Positions 60,380 to 64,000 of a stretch of 64,000 bases of DNA are shown here, piece by piece. Below the pieces are notes generated by a model that was not told the DNA's origin, ran no database searches, and worked only from the letters and a program-made list of their open reading frames with translations. Source of the stretch: Onthophagus taurus (lineage: Eukaryota > Arthropoda > Insecta > Coleoptera > Scarabaeidae); assembly GCF_036711975.1 (NCBI RefSeq), contig NC_091975.1, positions 6,202,501 to 6,266,500 on the forward strand, given 5' to 3'. The stretch's first letter is position 1. The number at the start of each line of letters is the position of its first letter. A program made the translations under genes and the position numbers.

Positions 60380-63300
60380 TAGCTAAAACCTAATTATAAA
60401 CTTTTAAAATTTTGTATAAAACAAAATAAGTTCCCTGGAATCTTATAATTTAGTATAATGTAACTTCAAACGTTCCTTTATAACCTCAAAAAGTTTCATT
60501 TCTTAAATCCTAACCGTTTAGGAGAAAACAATTTTTTTCTTTAACCTCACTTTTAACAGACACTAAATTAATTAAGCGATTTTTAAAATTTTATATAAAA
60601 TGAATTAATCAACATGGAAACTTAAAACTTGGCACAAATTAACCTCAAACGTTCCTTAACAACCTGAATAAGTTTCATTTCTTCATTTTAAGTTGTTTAG
60701 GAGAAAACATTTTTTATCTTTAATCCCATTTTCTACAGATGTCAAATAAAATCAGCGAGTTTTAAATTTTATTTATGATAAAGTAGTCATCCTGGAAACT
60801 TATAATTTGGTATAATGTAACTTCAAACGTTCCTTTATAACCTCAAAAAGTTTCATTTCTTAAATCCTAACCGTTTAGGAGAAAACAATTTTTTACTTTA
60901 ACCTCACTTTTAACAGACACTAAATTAATTAGGCGATTTTTAAAATTTTATATAAAATGAATTAATCATCATGGAAACTTGAAAATTGGTACAAATTATC
61001 TTCAAACGTTCCTTAACAACCTGAATAAGTTTCATTTCTTCATTTCTGGTTGTTTAGGAGAAAACATTTTTTTTCTACAGATGTCAAATAAAATCAGCGA
61101 CTTTTAAATTTTATTTAAAATAAAGTAGTCATCCTGGAAACTTATAATTTGGTATAATGTAACTTCAAACGCTCCTTTATAACCTCAAAAAGTTTCATTT
61201 CTTAAATCCTAACCGTTTAGGAGAAAACAATTTTTTTCTTTAACCTCACGTTTAACAGACACTAAATTAATTAGGCGATTTTTTAAATTTTATTTAAAAT
61301 GAATTAATCAACATGGAAACTTAAAACTTGGCACAAAGTAACCTCAAACGTTCCTTAACAACCTGAATAAGTTTCATTTCTTCATTTCTGGTTGTTTAGG
61401 AGAAAACATTTTTTATCTTTAATCCCATTTTCTACAAATGTCAAATAAAATCAGCGACTTTTAAATTTTATTTAATATAAAGTAATTATCCTGGAAACTT
61501 ATAATTTGGTATAATGTAACTTCAAACATTCCTTTATAACCTCAAAAAGTTTCATTTCTTAAATCCTAACCGTTTAGGAGAAAACAATTTTTTTCTTTAA
61601 CCTCACTTTTAACAGACACTAAATTAACTTGGCGATTTTTAAAGCTTTATATAAAATGAATTAATCATCATGGAAACTTGTAAATTGGTACAAATTATCT
61701 TCAAACGTTCCTTAACAACCTGAATAAGTTTCATTTCTTCATTTTAAGTTGTTTAGGAGAAAACATTTTTTATCTATAATCCTATTTTCTACAAATGTCA
61801 AATAAAATCAGCGACTTTTAAATTTTATTTAATATAAAGTAATTATCCTGGAAACTTATAATTTGGTATAATGTAACTCCAAACGCTCCTTTATAACCTC
61901 AAAAAGTTTAATTCATTAAATCCTAACCGTTTAGGAGAAAACAATTTTTTTCTTTAACCTCACTTTTAACAGACACTAAATTAATTAGGCGATTTTTAAA
62001 ATTTTATATAAAATGAATTAATGAACATGGAAACTTTAAACTTGGTACAAATTAACCTCAAACGTTCCTTAACAATCTGAATAAGTTTCATTTCTTCATT
62101 TCAGGTTGTTTAGGAGAAAACATTTTTTATCTATAATCCTATTTTCTACAAATGTCAAATAAAATCAGCGACTTTTAAATTTTATTTAATATAAAGTAAT
62201 TATCCTGGAAACTTATAATTTGGTATAATGTAACTCCAAACGCTCCTTTATAACCTCAAAAAGTTTCATTTCTTAAATCCTAACCGTTTAGGAGAAAACA
62301 ATTTTTTTCTTTAACCTCACTTTTAACAGACACTAAATTATCTGGGCGATTTTTAAAATTTTATATAAAATGTATTAATCAACATGGAAACTTAAAACTT
62401 GGCACAAATTAACCTCAAACGTTCCTTATCAACCTGAATAAGTTTCATTTCTTCATTTTAGGTTGTTTAGGAGAAAACATTTTTTATCTTTAATCCCATT
62501 TTCTACAGATATCAAATAAAATCAGCGAATTTTAAATTTTATTTAATATAAAGTAATTATCCTGGAAACTTATAATTTGGTATAATGTAACTTCAAACGT
62601 TCCTTTATAACCTCAAAAAGTTTCATTTCTTAAATCCTAACCGTTTACGAGAAAACAATTTTTTTCTTTAACCTCACTTTTAACAGACACTAAATTAACT
62701 AGGCGATTTTTAAAATTTTATATAAAATGAATTAATCAACATGGAAACTTAAAACTTGGCACAAATTAACTTCAAACGTTCCTTAACAACCTGAATAAGT
62801 TTCATTTCTTCATTTCAGGTTGTTTAGGAGAAAACATTTTTTATCTTTAATCCCATTTTCTACAAATGTCAAATAAAATCAGCGACTTTTAAATTTTATT
62901 TAATATAAAGTAATTATCCTGGAAACTTATAATTTGATATAATGTAACTCCAAACGCTCCTTTATAACCTCAAAAAGTTTCATTTCTTAAATCCTAACCG
63001 TTTAGAAGAAAACAATTTTTTTCTTTAACCTCACTTTTAACAGACACTAAATTAACTAGGCGATTTTTAAAATTTTATATAAAATGAATTAATCAACATG
63101 GAAACTTAAAACTTGGCACAAATTAACCTCAAACGTTCCTTAACAACCTGAATAAGTTTCATTTCTTCATTTCTGGTTGTTTAGGAGAAAACATTTTTTG
63201 TCTTTAATCCCATTTTCTACAAATGTCAAATAAAATCAGCGACTTTTAAATTTTATTTAATATAAAGTAATTATCATGGAAGCTTATAATTTGGTATAAT

Positions 63301-64000
63301 GTAACTCCAAACGTTCCTTTATAACCTCAAAAAGTTTCATTTCTTAAATCCTAACCGTTTAGGAGAAAACAATTTTTTTCTTTAACCTCACCTTTAACAG
63401 ACACTAAGTTAATTAGGCGATTTTTAAAATTTTATATAAAATGAATTAATCAACATGGAAACTTAAAACTTGGTACAAATTAACCTCAAACGTTCCTTAA
63501 CAACCTGAATAAGTTTCATTTCTTCATTTTAAGTTGTTTAGGAGAAAACATTTTTTATCTATAATCCTATTTTCTACAAATGTCAAATAAAATCAGCAAC
63601 TTTTAAATTTTATTTAATATAAAGTAATTATCCTGGAAACTTATAATTTGGTATAATGTAACTTCAAACGTTCCTTTATAACCTCAAAAAGTTTCATTTC
63701 TTAAATCCTAACCGTTTAGGAGAAAACAATTTTTTTCTTTAACCTCACTTTTAACAGACACTAAATTAATTAGGCGATTTTTTAAATTTTATTTAAAATG
63801 AATTAATCAACATGGAAACTTAAAACTTGGCACAAATTAACCTCAAACGTTCCTTAACAACCTGAATCAGTTTCATTTCTTCGTTTCAGGTTGTTTAGAA
63901 GAAAACATTTTTTATCTTTAATCCCAATTTCTACAAATGTCAAATAAAATCAGCGACTTTTAAATTTTATTTAATGTAAAGTTATTATCATGGAAGCTTA
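60380..64000. repeat. Sat6: dimeric satellite related to Sat5, about 356-bp period
   Basis: Two alternating half-units: one with CATGGAAACTTAAAACTTGG, CCTTAACAACCTGAATAAG and GGTTGTTTAGGAGAAAACAT; the other with CCTGGAAACTTATAATTTGG, CCTTTATAACCTCAAAAAG and AACCGTTTAGGAGAAAACAA. The second half is clearly homologous to the Sat5 monomer. About ten dimers are present and the array runs off the window at 64000. Confidence 0.94.

Noticed and set aside
1..64000. tRNA and rRNA genes
   Set aside because: No A-box/B-box pair with a cloverleaf and no rRNA segment was noticed by eye; a covariance-model scan would be decisive.

Overview
The window is AT-rich eukaryotic nuclear DNA from an insect, probably a beetle. 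The evidence is spliced genes with short GT-AG introns, insect-type Tc1/IS630-like, hAT and non-LTR elements, and very large tandem satellite arrays. Five conserved animal genes or gene parts can be recognised: the 5' part of sickie/neuron navigator (minus strand, exons at 0.7-25.2 kb), DCLK doublecortin-like kinase (minus, 34.8-42.0 kb), CDC73/hyrax of the PAF1 complex (plus, 43.2-44.9 kb), the U3 snoRNP protein IMP3 (minus, 46.0-46.7 kb) and an SLC45-type sugar transporter (minus, 47.5-53.6 kb). Exons were called by eye from splice sites, reading phase and family motifs; no database search was run. The beetle assignment is inference.

Layout. 0.7-25.2 kb is the sickie locus. Two exons encode the start of its calponin-homology domain, and at least two candidate first coding exons at 18.8 and 24.8 kb both end in CAG|GT in phase 0. 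Its huge intron holds a 6.4-kb element with 110-bp terminal inverted repeats that encloses a 5.9-kb satellite (Sat1), an 8.3-kb array of a 366-bp satellite (Sat2), and a decayed non-LTR retrotransposon. 25.6-34.8 kb is intergenic: three perfect-looking hairpins, a 3.7-kb dimeric satellite (Sat3), a candidate orphan exon, a gene-like fragment resembling RalGAP-beta, and a decayed Tc1-like element broken by a 304-bp foldback element with 9-bp target duplications.

34.8-42.0 kb is DCLK. One of its introns contains a three-level nest: a hAT element holds a Tc1-like element, which holds a copy of a DUF7869-type transposon protein gene. 42.3-47.0 kb is a tandem triplication of a convergent CDC73-IMP3 pair. 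CDC73 survives intact only in unit 2 and IMP3 only in unit 3, and the other copies are fragments. 47.5-53.6 kb is the SLC45 gene; one intron carries a 3.9-kb satellite (Sat4) whose monomer is related to Sat1. 54.2-64 kb is dominated by two related satellites (Sat5, Sat6) with a 1.7-kb single-copy island between them that contains a TATA-like core promoter candidate.

The genes do not form an operon or pathway. The main biology is genome architecture: roughly half of the window is tandem repeat with monomers of about 170-185 bp, mostly arranged as dimers, placed inside introns of conserved genes or between them, together with nested transposons and local segmental duplication followed by complementary gene decay.
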